Notes: a model not told the origin generated them from the letters alone. Shown: positions 1 to 8,423, numbered from the stretch's first letter. The stretch is DNA of 64,000 nt from Bacillus sp. DNRA2 (GCF_012843265.1 NZ_JABAIT010000002.1:207013-271012), one strand, 5' to 3'. Program-made: numbers and translations.

Positions 1-96
1 TAGATTTTTTGCGACATAAGGAATGCTGTTTTGAAAAAATTCTTTTTACTGAACCGTTTTCCTGTTTCGTTCTAAAAAATTGACAGATGAATACCC

Positions 97-126
97 ACTC
101 CAAAGATGTTTAGTTTCCATAATATA
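97..126 (+). promoter_or_regulatory. Possible SigK-type promoter for the coat gene
   Basis: CATAATATA at 118-126 matches the late-sporulation sigma-K -10 pattern (CATAnnnTA). An AC-containing -35-like segment lies near 97, about 17 nt upstream. The position, some 40 nt before the start codon of a spore coat gene, makes sense. This is a weak motif match only. Confidence 0.35.
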
Positions 127-168
127 AGTTTATAAGGACAGGAGACTCAACATAAGGAGCGTTATTTT

Positions 169-696
169 ATGGAAAAACAACATCAAGACAGTAAGTATTT
201 TCAGCTGAATAAAAAGAACTCTCAACAACATGGAAATTGTTTGAAAAAAACTTTAGAGAAAATAATAAATGAACAAAAAAAAGTAAACAAAAAGGAAATA
301 GAAAAAAAGTCCTTCGGGTGTTTAGAATCATTAGGAATGCCTATTACCAATACAATCCCATTCATTCTATATGGTAATTTAGAGCCATTTAAAGTTGAAG
401 GTGTAACTAAATTCTTCAATAAGGAATTAAACAAAGAAAAGTTTGTTTGTTTTACAACATTTATTTTTCGAATCATTGATCTTGATGGAGATTGTGCCGT
501 TTTGGAACTGCTAAAATTCAATGATCAAAATACGTGTATATTAGACATCAAAAGTGATGCATGTTCTCCCAGTTGTCAATTAAATAGTAAAGATGTTAAT
601 GATTTGATTGCAGCATGTGTATATATCCAAGTGGAACTTTCATATTTTAGTGCTATTCAATGTTTACCTGCAGTGTTTATCAAAGTTTCAGACTAA
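169..696 (+). CDS. CotY/CotZ/ExsY-family spore coat protein
   Basis: This 175-aa protein resembles the Cys-rich CotY/CotZ (B. subtilis crust) and ExsY/CotY (B. cereus exosporium) family, which self-assembles into disulfide-linked outer spore layers. Visible family marks are the NTIPFILYGNLEPF segment near residues 61-74, nine cysteines scattered through the protein, and a C-terminal segment with CVYIQVELSYFSAIQC. The N-terminal ~50 residues are Lys/Gln-rich, and the protein is slightly longer than the ~150-160 aa usual for the family. An ATAAGGAGCG ribosome binding site precedes the ATG. A possible sigma-K promoter lies upstream and another putative spore-surface gene follows on the same strand. 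CotZ versus CotY versus ExsY cannot be settled by eye. Confidence 0.85.
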   Translation: MEKQHQDSKYFQLNKKNSQQHGNCLKKTLEKIINEQKKVNKKEIEKKSFGCLESLGMPITNTIPFILYGNLEPFKVEGVTKFFNKELNKEKFVCFTTFIFRIIDLDGDCAVLELLKFNDQNTCILDIKSDACSPSCQLNSKDVNDLIAACVYIQVELSYFSAIQCLPAVFIKVSD

Positions 697-845
697 AAAG
701 CGGATATCATTCGAATACCTATTTTTTCTATGTTAAATATAAGTCCATTCCTTATTGATTCCAATACATATTATGTATTAACCAAAGGGTACAAGCTTTG
801 AATCAGAAATTTTATCCTTTGGAAATAAAATAAGGAGTGAAAAAA

Positions 846-1850
846 GTGACATTTCCCCACCCCAAAAAGTGGAACGGTAACCATTTAAAGCATGAAAATG
901 TCCCTTTTGATTGTTGTCAAAAACAGATGGATCATAGGTACCATTATGTTTCCAAATTCAACTGTAACAATCGGCGGGAGGAAAATTATGGGCATCACAG
1001 CCATCACAACTGCAACTGCAACTGCAATCGCAACTGCAACTGTAAATGTAACAATTGTCAACAGAATAATTGCGGGTGTCAGTGCCCTTGTCAGTGCAAT
1101 TCATTTGGAGAAGACGGACCAATAATAATTCAAGTGTTTGGTTTTTCTGCAGGAGGTTTTACTTACACTACTTCTCGCAATGGAGCACTTGTGAATGCTG
1201 CGGTTTCTTTTAATGTAAGTGGTGTTAGCACTATACCTACCCCCCCATATTTTGGCCCGCGATCAATAGGTGGTTCCATCGATGGAGATGGAACTATTCT
1301 TGGTGGGACTGGCGACTTTGCTGTTAGCCATCCTGCAGTTGGAACATATTTAGTAACATTTTCTCCACCTTTTAGTTTGATTATGGAGGACCAACCTCCA
1401 ATAGTACGACCATTACCAATTAATTCAAGTGTTGTTACATCTAATCAACAAGCTGATGGGTATATTGTTAAGAATTTTTATGGTGTAATAAATCCGAATG
1501 GTACTATACTCGAGGATCAAAGTAGCTCAGGCTTTAGAGTTACTCATGATAACAACTTAAAAAATGGAGTTTACAAAGTAATATTTGATCAACCTGTTGT
1601 ATATGCTGGACCACCGAAACCCTTAGAAGTAGTTGTTCTTACATCGAATCCAGTAAGTTGTTGCCCTTGTTGTGGCGATTTCCATCATGTAGGAGACGGG
1701 CTTATCACTGAAGAAAGTGTTGATCTCATTGGCGTGGATGCAACAGGATTTTCGTACAAGACATGGGTTATTGAAGGAGGCGTCAAGAAATATAGAGATT
1801 TAGCGGCAGATGGTGTGCATTTCTTCATCCAGACACTTGTAAATCCATAA
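846..1850 (+). CDS. Cys/Asn/His-rich putative spore-surface protein
   Basis: A 334-aa protein of no family I recognise. Residues ~10-90 are extremely rich in His, Asn and Cys, with alternating Cys-Asn runs (CNCNCNRNCNCKCNNC) that look like a metal-binding or disulfide cross-linking segment. The remaining ~240 residues are Gly/Pro/Thr/Val-rich and probably beta-structured. A CCPCC motif sits near the middle of the C-terminal half. Start choice: AAGGAG at 832-837 directly abuts a GTG at 837, so the second GTG at 846, 8 nt away, is preferred. It lies 150 bp behind a CotY/CotZ-type gene, on the same strand, and is followed by a strong terminator. A role in the spore coat or exosporium is inferred from composition and neighbour only. 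Confidence 0.6.
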   Translation: MTFPHPKKWNGNHLKHENVPFDCCQKQMDHRYHYVSKFNCNNRREENYGHHSHHNCNCNCNRNCNCKCNNCQQNNCGCQCPCQCNSFGEDGPIIIQVFGFSAGGFTYTTSRNGALVNAAVSFNVSGVSTIPTPPYFGPRSIGGSIDGDGTILGGTGDFAVSHPAVGTYLVTFSPPFSLIMEDQPPIVRPLPINSSVVTSNQQADGYIVKNFYGVINPNGTILEDQSSSGFRVTHDNNLKNGVYKVIFDQPVVYAGPPKPLEVVVLTSNPVSCCPCCGDFHHVGDGLITEESVDLIGVDATGFSYKTWVIEGGVKKYRDLAADGVHFFIQTLVNP

Positions 1851-1901
1851 GCGAAACAGGGCTACGAATCTTACAGGGACAATTCGAAGCTTTGCACGGA
1901 T

Positions 1902-1931
1902 AAAAGCCCAACTAGTGGTAGTCGGGCTTTT
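1902..1931 (+). terminator. Rho-independent terminator
   Basis: AAAAGCCC (1902-1909) pairs with GGGCTTTT (1924-1931), with an inner AC/GT pair and a T-rich end. It terminates the upstream plus-strand gene. It touches the stop codon of the convergent minus-strand gene, so it may work in both directions. Confidence 0.8.
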
Positions 1932-2421
1932 ATTCTATTGAAAAGATTTTTTTGTCCTCTCTTTGGATTAATAGTTCGGTCACTTTTACATTGGACGGCA
2001 TCAAAGGATGCTTTCGAAGCATATCAATCCTTTCAGCACTCGTTAACGTTTTACCTCCTTCAAGCCACTGTTTTAGATTACGATTAGGAAACTCTGGCGT
2101 ACAATTTTTAAAAAGATAATCTAAGGTTTGCATATCCTTTTCGGAACCGATTTTTTCATAGATTTGATTTAGGATGCCTCCATCGTCTTTCTTTTTATCA
2201 ACATGTGAGGAAACTAAATAGATTTCCTCAATATTTTCCATATAAACGGCGACAATAATTTCCCTCATTAAATGGCCAAAAGGCTCTAAAGCATCCGGTC
2301 GGTAACCGTGAATTAATAAAATACTCTCCGGATTGATTTTCATATTCTGTCTAATGATGTTCTCTAATTTGTGTTCCATCCCAATCACAATTAGCACTTT
2401 TTTATGTTCTTCTTGATTCAT
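1930..2421 (-). CDS. Beta-carbonic-anhydrase-like protein without canonical zinc ligands (YbcF-like)
   Basis: This 163-aa protein is the last gene of the dab operon. Its pattern resembles beta-carbonic anhydrases: a first strand with GMEHKL where active enzymes have CMDSR, and IEEIYLVSSHVD where they have the GHxxC zinc-ligand segment. The first Cys is replaced by Gly, Asp by Glu, Arg by Lys, and the second Cys by Lys, while the His is kept. Classical zinc-dependent hydration activity therefore looks unlikely. B. subtilis has a carbonic-anhydrase-like ybcF in the equivalent ybcC neighbourhood. AAGGAGG lies just upstream of the ATG. A regulatory or scaffold role in CO2/bicarbonate uptake is inference. 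Confidence 0.6.
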   Translation of the reverse strand: MNQEEHKKVLIVIGMEHKLENIIRQNMKINPESILLIHGYRPDALEPFGHLMREIIVAVYMENIEEIYLVSSHVDKKKDDGGILNQIYEKIGSEKDMQTLDYLFKNCTPEFPNRNLKQWLEGGKTLTSAERIDMLRKHPLMPSNVKVTELLIQREDKKIFSIE

Positions 2422-2440
2422 CGTTCACCGCCTCCTTGAT

Positions 2441-2821
2441 TTATAGTTCGCCAAGGGTTAACTTACTTTGCAAATCGCTTGAAAGCTTAAAAACCATGAT
2501 CCGTTCTCCAGTCTGAGTACTAAGATCAGTGAAAAAACTAACTACTTCTTGACCTGTAAGGTTCAAAATGATGTCCTTTAATTCCGCTAATCCTGATTCC
2601 ACCAAGCTATTTCGATTCAATTTAACCGATAGTAATCCTTCTTTATCCTGACAAAGTGAATACTCAGCTGGGGTTAAGATCCCGCGTAATACAATTATAA
2701 TCATGTCGCGTAATATATCTGATTTAACAGATACCGAACCACGCCCAAGATAATGCTTCTCCCAATGCGTTAATGCTTTGCTTATTTCAGCTTCAAGAGT
2801 TCCTTTTGATTTTACAATCAT
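2441..2821 (-). CDS. DUF2294 (YbcI-like) protein in the dab operon
   Basis: The frame is open back to 2917, but the ATG at 2821 has a good AAAGGAG site ~11 nt upstream and begins exactly at the conserved domain (SKGTLEAEISKALTHWEKHYLGRGS). This gives 126 aa. The upstream extension runs through a dispersed repeat and is not coding. DUF2294 proteins are small and cytosolic. They commonly sit beside DabA/DabB-type genes, as with ybcI in B. subtilis, but I know of no assigned biochemical role. It is followed 20 nt later by the carbonic-anhydrase-like gene, so the two are probably cotranscribed. Confidence 0.75.
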   Translation of the reverse strand: MIVKSKGTLEAEISKALTHWEKHYLGRGSVSVKSDILRDMIIIVLRGILTPAEYSLCQDKEGLLSVKLNRNSLVESGLAELKDIILNLTGQEVVSFFTDLSTQTGERIMVFKLSSDLQSKLTLGEL

Positions 2822-2855
2822 CCTTAAATCCCTCTCCTTTTTTTCTAATATAGTT

Positions 2856-2985
2856 GTTGATTTCCGCTGCAGGCACTTCGCTTTCCGCAGGGCTAGTTGG
2901 GAGCCTCCTCGGCGCATTCGCGCCTGCGGGGTCTCCCATACCAGCTACTCCTGCAGGAGTCTTCGTGCCTTCCGCTCCAATCAAC
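2856..2985. repeat. REP-like palindromic intergenic repeat (130 bp)
   Basis: A GC-rich imperfect palindrome lies between dabA and the DUF2294 gene. Its ends are inverted (GTTGATTTCCGC... on the left, GCTCCAATCAAC on the right). The inside contains ACTCCTGCAGGAGT and CTCCTCGGCGCATTCGCGCC. I recognise the general sequence as a dispersed element frequent in many Bacillaceae genomes, but that is from memory. Only one copy is in this window. Its GC content is far above that of the flanking DNA. Confidence 0.6.
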
Positions 2986-3038
2986 ATGGTAATAATCAAT
3001 ACTAGGGGTTAACACAATCTTTTGTAAAAATACCCCTG

Positions 3039-5657
3039 TTAGCTCCAACTTATCCAATTTCCGTCTGCATCAATCGAAGCGAGACGGAGCCAGCCGTTTT
3101 GAATTTTCCGCTTCAAGTCTGGGACTTGATCAAATACCCGTACAATGTATTCTTTTGGCGCCTGAATCACGACCAACAAGCGTAAAGGAGCATGGTAGCT
3201 TTCTTGATCCGACTTCATGACAGATTGCCACGGAAGTCCGGATAATAAATCACTTCCATTACCTTGCATCACACCAATGCCGCTTGTCACGGTTTGCGTT
3301 ACTTTATTCCCGCTGCCATAATAATGTGGCGCTACTGTTGATGCATAATATTGCAGATTAATCCATTGGGCTACCGTTGTCGGGCCTGTTATGATTTTTT
3401 CAAGAATAGCTCCGTTCTTATCCTTTTGCCAATTGTAATTGTGGAGAAAAGCTCTTCCATCTAAATGGCAGTCTTTCGTAAGCTTGCGATCACCAATAAT
3501 GAATGAGGCATTTCGGGCTAGCCCCCATTCCGGACGTACCTCGCTCCAATCTGAAGCAAGGCGCTCGGCTTCCAAGATTGGATCTATTTTATCAGCACAG
3601 ACTTTAGGTAACATAGCGATTCGCTCAGTATTCGCTTCTTTTCTGACATAAGGCAATGTCGCTTTGATTAGCTCTAAAGAATCCTTAGCTTTATTCGATA
3701 ATGGTGGTACATAAAGCCAACGCAATTCATCTAAAGATGTGATATGTTCTGCTGCAGCAAAAACCGTTTCTTGCGGAATTGAAATTCCCACTCTTTCAAG
3801 AGATCGTCTTACCGCATGCAAATTACACAATGACGCAAGTACCCGCGCATTAAAGCCGCTAGATGCTCCACCACATGCTCCGCAGTCCAGAGCAGATGAA
3901 TAGGGATTATTTTTACTGTGACTACCGTGACCACAAATAACCACTAATGGAGCGAAATGCTCGGTGAGCCCCATCATCGTTAACGCCTGTTGAACATATT
4001 GTACTTTCTGTTCTTCGGTAAAACCAATCGGGAGCTCAGCTTCCACTGTGTGATTATGCTCAAGCGAAAGTTCAGTACTTGGTTTGTTAAGGTATTTTTC
4101 ACGAATCTTACGGGACAGGTGCCCCGCGCTTCGTGGCGTAAAGCTTCTTGCTAAGGTTTGAATGCTCTGCCAAGGGCCACTTATCTCTGGGAGCAGCATA
4201 CTGGAAAGCAAATTCTGTTTCATCGTTTTAAAAGTATTTCTTAAAGCATGGCCAGCTTGCTTCCGTTGTTGATATCGTTTTACCTCCGGCTCAGTTGATG
4301 ATTCGATTACTTTTAATTGCGGTTTGAACATAACCGGCAACGAATGATGGGTATGTTTGCTGCCAAGCTTACTCGTTTCAATCGGCAAGCCGAAAAAGCC
4401 AGCTGTTCCTAAAGTCTCAAATGGACCAGCTGCTTCAAGTTTTCGGCGAAAAACCTCTGAACGAACGTCTATACAAAATACAAGTTGTGCTTTTACCTGT
4501 TTCTCATTTTCTATCTTTGAGTGTTTGGCTGAGTTAATCGTCTGCATGAGCTGATTCTCGTATGTTTTCTCCCAAGCCTCTAGCCATAGACGATTGCGGA
4601 GAACTTGATCAAATCGATCAGCTAGTGTTAAGCGGGCCTTGATTTCTATGGCGGATAACTCCACCCAAGCTCTGATGGGCAAGTTCCCCCAATCTTCCCA
4701 TGATAAAATCAATGATTCTAAGTTTACGCTTTGTTCTCTTGAAGGCTTAGGCATTGGAAGATGAGGTTGCACCAAAAGCTTCTCTAGCGTAATCCGAACA
4801 GCTAAATAATCCATGAGTAGGGAATTTTCTTGCAATGATTCCATGGAGCGCCAAAGCATCGTTCCTGCCCAACCTGGCAACGCAAGTAAATGTGCTTCCA
4901 AGTATTCCTGTATTTCCGAATTTGGAATTTCAAGTGCCTGCAATGCTTCTTTTAACGCATCTGATGCCTCCTGTTGAAGATTCTTGAGTTGATTTCGCTG
5001 CTTTTTATTAAGCGATGGATCGTATTGAACAAGTCTCCGCCATGCTTGATAGAAGCCTTCTTCCCGACCCGGCATCGACCAGGCAGCATGTGATTGATCT
5101 AAAAACAATTTACACCACTTGATTACGTGACTATTGAGCTCCTTAGTCGTCATTTCAACGTTCATGTTTTCAAGACGCTGACTGTATGTCTGTACGGGTT
5201 GCTTTTTGGTGATTTGGGATTGAAATCTACTTAGTTTTTTTACAATAGCCTTCAAGTCTGGACTGGTTTTTATTTTGGCTGACTGATTTTCTAGATTCAA
5301 TCCTGCTCTGCAAAATCGTTCAGCATCCGCTCTTGGTAATTCTAATTTTTGAAAATCAAGCCATTGTTGAAGGCTCATTTCCAGAAATTCTTGATGAATC
5401 TCACCGTTTTTCCATGCTGCCAACAAAACCGAATCATTTGGCAATAGGTCCACATCACAAGTGGATTTAAATCGGCATGCTACTTGTTCAAATGGTGTTT
5501 CTTCTAAACCCACCCACGGATTACGCGCTGCGAATTTGTTAATGGGACCGAGGGGGACAATCACTTTGCTGGCCCTTTTTACTAAGTCATAAATATCATT
5601 ATTTTGTTCTACAGGCTCTTTTTCCCATTTTAAAACTTTTGCTAAGCTTGTATTCAT
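3039..5657 (-). CDS. dabA: DabA, zinc-containing subunit of the DabAB inorganic-carbon uptake pump (UPF0753/DUF2309)
   Basis: This 872-aa peripheral membrane protein belongs to the YbcC/UPF0753 family, whose members pair with a NuoL-like DabB. The DabAB complex takes up CO2/bicarbonate using the proton motive force. The expected carbonic-anhydrase-like zinc site is intact: Cys395 and Asp397 in LVFCIDVRS, His577 in CGHGSH and Cys592 in DCGACGG. The 15-residue His-Cys spacing matches characterised DabA. Length is within the usual range. The ATG follows GGAGG, and the dabB stop codon lies inside that ribosome binding site region, so the two genes are tightly coupled. DUF2294 and a carbonic-anhydrase-like gene follow. 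Confidence 0.93.
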   Translation of the reverse strand: MNTSLAKVLKWEKEPVEQNNDIYDLVKRASKVIVPLGPINKFAARNPWVGLEETPFEQVACRFKSTCDVDLLPNDSVLLAAWKNGEIHQEFLEMSLQQWLDFQKLELPRADAERFCRAGLNLENQSAKIKTSPDLKAIVKKLSRFQSQITKKQPVQTYSQRLENMNVEMTTKELNSHVIKWCKLFLDQSHAAWSMPGREEGFYQAWRRLVQYDPSLNKKQRNQLKNLQQEASDALKEALQALEIPNSEIQEYLEAHLLALPGWAGTMLWRSMESLQENSLLMDYLAVRITLEKLLVQPHLPMPKPSREQSVNLESLILSWEDWGNLPIRAWVELSAIEIKARLTLADRFDQVLRNRLWLEAWEKTYENQLMQTINSAKHSKIENEKQVKAQLVFCIDVRSEVFRRKLEAAGPFETLGTAGFFGLPIETSKLGSKHTHHSLPVMFKPQLKVIESSTEPEVKRYQQRKQAGHALRNTFKTMKQNLLSSMLLPEISGPWQSIQTLARSFTPRSAGHLSRKIREKYLNKPSTELSLEHNHTVEAELPIGFTEEQKVQYVQQALTMMGLTEHFAPLVVICGHGSHSKNNPYSSALDCGACGGASSGFNARVLASLCNLHAVRRSLERVGISIPQETVFAAAEHITSLDELRWLYVPPLSNKAKDSLELIKATLPYVRKEANTERIAMLPKVCADKIDPILEAERLASDWSEVRPEWGLARNASFIIGDRKLTKDCHLDGRAFLHNYNWQKDKNGAILEKIITGPTTVAQWINLQYYASTVAPHYYGSGNKVTQTVTSGIGVMQGNGSDLLSGLPWQSVMKSDQESYHAPLRLLVVIQAPKEYIVRVFDQVPDLKRKIQNGWLRLASIDADGNWISWS

Positions 5658-5659
5658 CG

Positions 5660-7177
5660 TTATTTACCTCCTCGATACATGATTTGTGTCAAATATTTCG
5701 GATGGCTTTCAACCAAATTCTGATGAGGCTCACCCATTCGTACAAACCAAAGATAAATGACGGCGAATGCTGGTGATGTACGATGCTGGGTTAACCAAGC
5801 ACCCAACGAACTAATCATCAACAAGACTAGCACGAGCATAATAGCCGTCCAGGCGGGAGCATGCTTCCCTGTCGGAATGGTACCTTCTAACAATTTATAA
5901 AAAGCGGAATGAATGAACATGTATACAATGGCCGCTCCTGCAAAGATAGACATTCCCGCCATTCTTGCGAGACGCCCGCTGCCATTAGCCACCAATTGCA
6001 TCCAGGCTAAGAACACCGACCAACCCAAAGCCACTGCACTTACCATTTGATAAGCCTCAATCGGTGCTTGAAGCCAATACCCTACACCCACCAAGACACT
6101 GAAGACAACTCCCATGATTGACCATATGTATGAGGTGGTCTTGTTTTTTTCAATTGGCTGGTGCTGGCGAATCGCCGAGCCCGATTGGAGGAATAAGGTT
6201 GATTTGAACAGCCCATGCAATATTGCATGAATGATTGCTGCCAAATAGGCACCTAATGCACATTGGATAAGCATGAACCCCATTTGCGCTATCGTTGACC
6301 CAACCAATTGCCGTTTATAGTCAACTTGGACTAACATCATTCCCGTTCCGATTAATACAGAAAGACTAGCTATGATGAGTAAAACAATTTGGGCTGGATC
6401 GCCGCTAAAAAATGGTGCGAACCTGGTCAACATGATTCCTCCAGCATTTACAATACCTGCATGCATCACAGCTGATATTGGCGTCGGCGCCACGACTGAA
6501 TCTAACAACCATCGTTGAAACGGCCATTGTGCCGCTGGAATCATGACACTTAGTATGAACAGTAAGTTGATACAGGTTTTCTCCCATGTGCCGAATTGTG
6601 CTAAGCTATTTTCCGTTAAGATTTCAGATAGCCTCCAGTGCCCAGCTGTCTGCGTTACCCAGATGATGACGATGAATAAAATAAACCAACTAAGCGCAAA
6701 CATCTTTCCTGTATACGCGGCAGCACGTCTTGCCACTTGCCACTCCTTTTTTAAACCAATCAGCAATGTAAGCCCAAGAAGTGTTACACCCCAACAGGTC
6801 AAAAGAAAGCGAAGATCATTGCTAAGCCAGGCAAGCGCATCAGCAGAAGTTGTCATGGTGAGCAGTGCAAAATATTTTCGATAATGGTGGTCACCAAGTA
6901 AATAACGAACTGAATAACGCTGAACAATTAAGCCAATTGTAAGAACGAACAACGCTAAAAGCCATGATAAATGATCAAATCGCCAAGGTCCGACGATTAA
7001 GCTCCTCCCCTCTTGATTTATAATCAGCGCTACCAAGGCGACCAATGGGGGCAGCGAATGAAAAGCGATATGAAGTCGGACAAAATGCAAGGGAACCTTT
7101 GGGTTTAATAACAATAATGCGCTCAGCACAGAAACTGCAATGGATATAAAAAATACAATTGGGATGGAAATTAACAT
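5660..7177 (-). CDS. dabB: DabB, NuoL/NdhF-like proton-conducting membrane subunit of DabAB
   Basis: A 505-aa polytopic membrane protein with about 12-14 hydrophobic segments. It carries the proton-antiporter core motif of the NuoL/MrpA family (WLLDSVVAPTPISAVMHAG, about residues 222-240). In this operon context it is DabB, the partner of DabA, rather than a complex I subunit; no other nuo genes are present. Start: the frame opens with a GTG at 7195, but the ATG at 7177 has GGGGGA 7 nt upstream and begins a typical N-terminal membrane helix. The ATG overlaps the stop of a 27-codon upstream frame by 7 nt, which suggests translational coupling. Confidence 0.88.
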   Translation of the reverse strand: MLISIPIVFFISIAVSVLSALLLLNPKVPLHFVRLHIAFHSLPPLVALVALIINQEGRSLIVGPWRFDHLSWLLALFVLTIGLIVQRYSVRYLLGDHHYRKYFALLTMTTSADALAWLSNDLRFLLTCWGVTLLGLTLLIGLKKEWQVARRAAAYTGKMFALSWFILFIVIIWVTQTAGHWRLSEILTENSLAQFGTWEKTCINLLFILSVMIPAAQWPFQRWLLDSVVAPTPISAVMHAGIVNAGGIMLTRFAPFFSGDPAQIVLLIIASLSVLIGTGMMLVQVDYKRQLVGSTIAQMGFMLIQCALGAYLAAIIHAILHGLFKSTLFLQSGSAIRQHQPIEKNKTTSYIWSIMGVVFSVLVGVGYWLQAPIEAYQMVSAVALGWSVFLAWMQLVANGSGRLARMAGMSIFAGAAIVYMFIHSAFYKLLEGTIPTGKHAPAWTAIMLVLVLLMISSLGAWLTQHRTSPAFAVIYLWFVRMGEPHQNLVESHPKYLTQIMYRGGK

Positions 7178-7254
7178 GTAGCATTCCCCCAACACATTAA
7201 CGGGATGGAAGCGGCCGAAATCCCGAAAACATCGTTATTTGATATTTGTTTCAT
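7171..7254 (-). CDS. Small leader ORF overlapping dabB (27 aa)
   Basis: An ATG at 7254 with a strong AGGAAGG site 5 nt upstream opens a 27-codon frame. It starts MKQISNNDVFGISAASIPL and ends MCWGNATC. Its TAA overlaps the ATG of dabB. The frame has no resemblance I recognise and no clear membrane helix. The good ribosome binding site and the overlap with dabB suggest it is translated, either as a small partner protein or to couple translation to dabB. Conservation would decide. Confidence 0.5.
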   Translation of the reverse strand: MKQISNNDVFGISAASIPLMCWGNATC

Positions 7255-7293
7255 TTTGATCCTTCCTCTCTACTGATTTGCAGACAAACAAAA

Positions 7294-7356
7294 AAACCGA
7301 CAATTATATGAGTTCAACGGTTATTGAAAACCATTAAACTGATAAATTGTCGGTTT
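7294..7356 (-). terminator. Terminator/attenuator hairpin in the dab operon leader
   Basis: On the minus strand AAACCGACAATT (7356-7345) pairs perfectly with AATTGTCGGTTT (7305-7294), followed by a run of seven T. The 39-nt loop contains a second small stem (GGTT/AACC). It sits 40 nt upstream of the leader ORF. No gene ends nearby on the minus strand (the next one ends 550 nt upstream), so a conditional attenuator is more likely than a plain gene terminator. The regulatory signal is unknown. Confidence 0.6.
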
Positions 7357-7609
7357 ACTATTAACTAGCCAAAATATTGGTTTTTTACATAGTCTACCTT
7401 TATATACTATTTTTAAAGGGAAATTGTTCCGATGTCTAAAACAACTGTATCAATAGGATTACTTTTTCATCTAGTCAAAATTTAACTTTATGCTAAAGCA
7501 ATCTTTATTTTACCGGTTGATTTACACTATGATTATAGTGGATATATTACTACTGTTCCAAAATTCTGTCAAGTTAAAACTTAAACTTGGGGGTTTTCGC
7601 GTTTTGGGT

Positions 7610-7912
7610 ACAATTCGCTGGGGATTTTCGCTGAAAATGTTGCATAGACTTGCTCTAGGATACATTTCGTTGACTGTTTTCGTTGAAAGTGTTGCATAAA
7701 CCCTCTCTAGGGCACATTTCGTTGGCTGTTTTCGTTGAAAGTGTTGCGTAGACTTGCTCTAGGATACATTTCATAGACATTTTCAGTTGAAAGTGTTGCA
7801 TAGACCTTCTCTATGATACATTTCATTGGCTGTTTTCGTTGAAAGTGTTGCATAGACCACCTCTAGGGCACATTTCACGGTCATTTTCCGTTGAAATTGT
7901 CTTGTAGACTAC
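7610..7912. repeat. 52-bp tandem repeat array, about 5.5 copies
   Basis: TTGCATAGAC-type units start at 7640, 7692, 7744, 7796 and 7848, exactly 52 bp apart, with a degenerate last unit. Each carries an imperfect hairpin of the form TAGA-N5-TCTA. Other conserved parts are TACATTTC and TTTTCGTTGAAAGTG. The same family appears in the opposite orientation at 19,005-19,360. Open frames across it are by-products of the repeat. Confidence 0.9.
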
Positions 7913-8299
7913 TTACTTATAAGGATTTTGTTTCAATGAAATCCTTCTTAGCAGTTCTTCTTTTAAAACAACCGCATTATTGTGTGAATGGTTTTTAGCT
8001 GCATAAAGAAGTGTTGCTTTTTCACGGAGCACTATTTGAACAAGTTCATCTACTCGGTTTGACTTCATTTCGTCTTTGGTGAGCTCAATAAAGTATTTCA
8101 AACGGAACTCTTCAAATCGCTCTGGAATATGGGCAAACCACTTTCGAAGTTCAGCGCTTGGTGCCAACTCCTTATACCAGTAATCAATTCCCGCATCTTC
8201 TTTCTTTATACCCCGCGGCCATAATCTGTCGACTAAAATTCGTAAACCATCACTTTCGTCCTTTGGATCATAAATTCTTTTCATTAAAATTTCCGCCAT
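7913..8299 (-). CDS. DUF488 family protein (YeaO-like)
   Basis: This 128-aa protein matches the DUF488/YeaO pattern: an N-terminal KRIYDPKDESDGLRILVDRLWPRGIKKEDA and a central WYKELAPSAELRKWFAHIPERFEEFR. Members are small cytosolic proteins of unknown biochemical function, often found near stress or redox genes. It lies upstream of the 52-bp repeat array and downstream of the peroxiredoxin and hemoglobin genes, all on the minus strand. A terminator-like hairpin between it and the peroxiredoxin suggests a separate transcript. Confidence 0.85.
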   Translation of the reverse strand: MAEILMKRIYDPKDESDGLRILVDRLWPRGIKKEDAGIDYWYKELAPSAELRKWFAHIPERFEEFRLKYFIELTKDEMKSNRVDELVQIVLREKATLLYAAKNHSHNNAVVLKEELLRRISLKQNPYK

Positions 8300-8345
8300 A
8301 ATCTTAACTCCTAATGATCTTCTTAATTTTGCTTAATTTAGAAGA

Positions 8346-8374
8346 AACCGCACAAGCTAAATCACTGTGCGGTT
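8346..8374 (-). terminator. Rho-independent terminator downstream of the peroxiredoxin
   Basis: AACCGCACA (8346-8354) and TGTGCGGTT (8366-8374) form a 9-bp stem. On the minus strand TTTCTTC follows. It lies 50 nt after the peroxiredoxin stop codon. Confidence 0.7.
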
Positions 8375-8423
8375 AAAAAGTATTAATAACATCTAATTTC
8401 TACCCCAATTATTTGGATTCTAA

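Noticed and set aside
2822..2917. 32-residue N-terminal extension of the DUF2294 protein
   Set aside because: The extension reads through a dispersed GC-rich repeat, and a good ribosome binding site points to the ATG at 2821.
5660..7177. NADH dehydrogenase subunit 5 of respiratory complex I
   Set aside because: No other nuo genes are present. The direct coupling to a DabA-type gene with an intact zinc site fits DabB.
7490..7699. 69-codon plus-strand frame
   Set aside because: It runs into the 52-bp repeat array and lacks a ribosome binding site.
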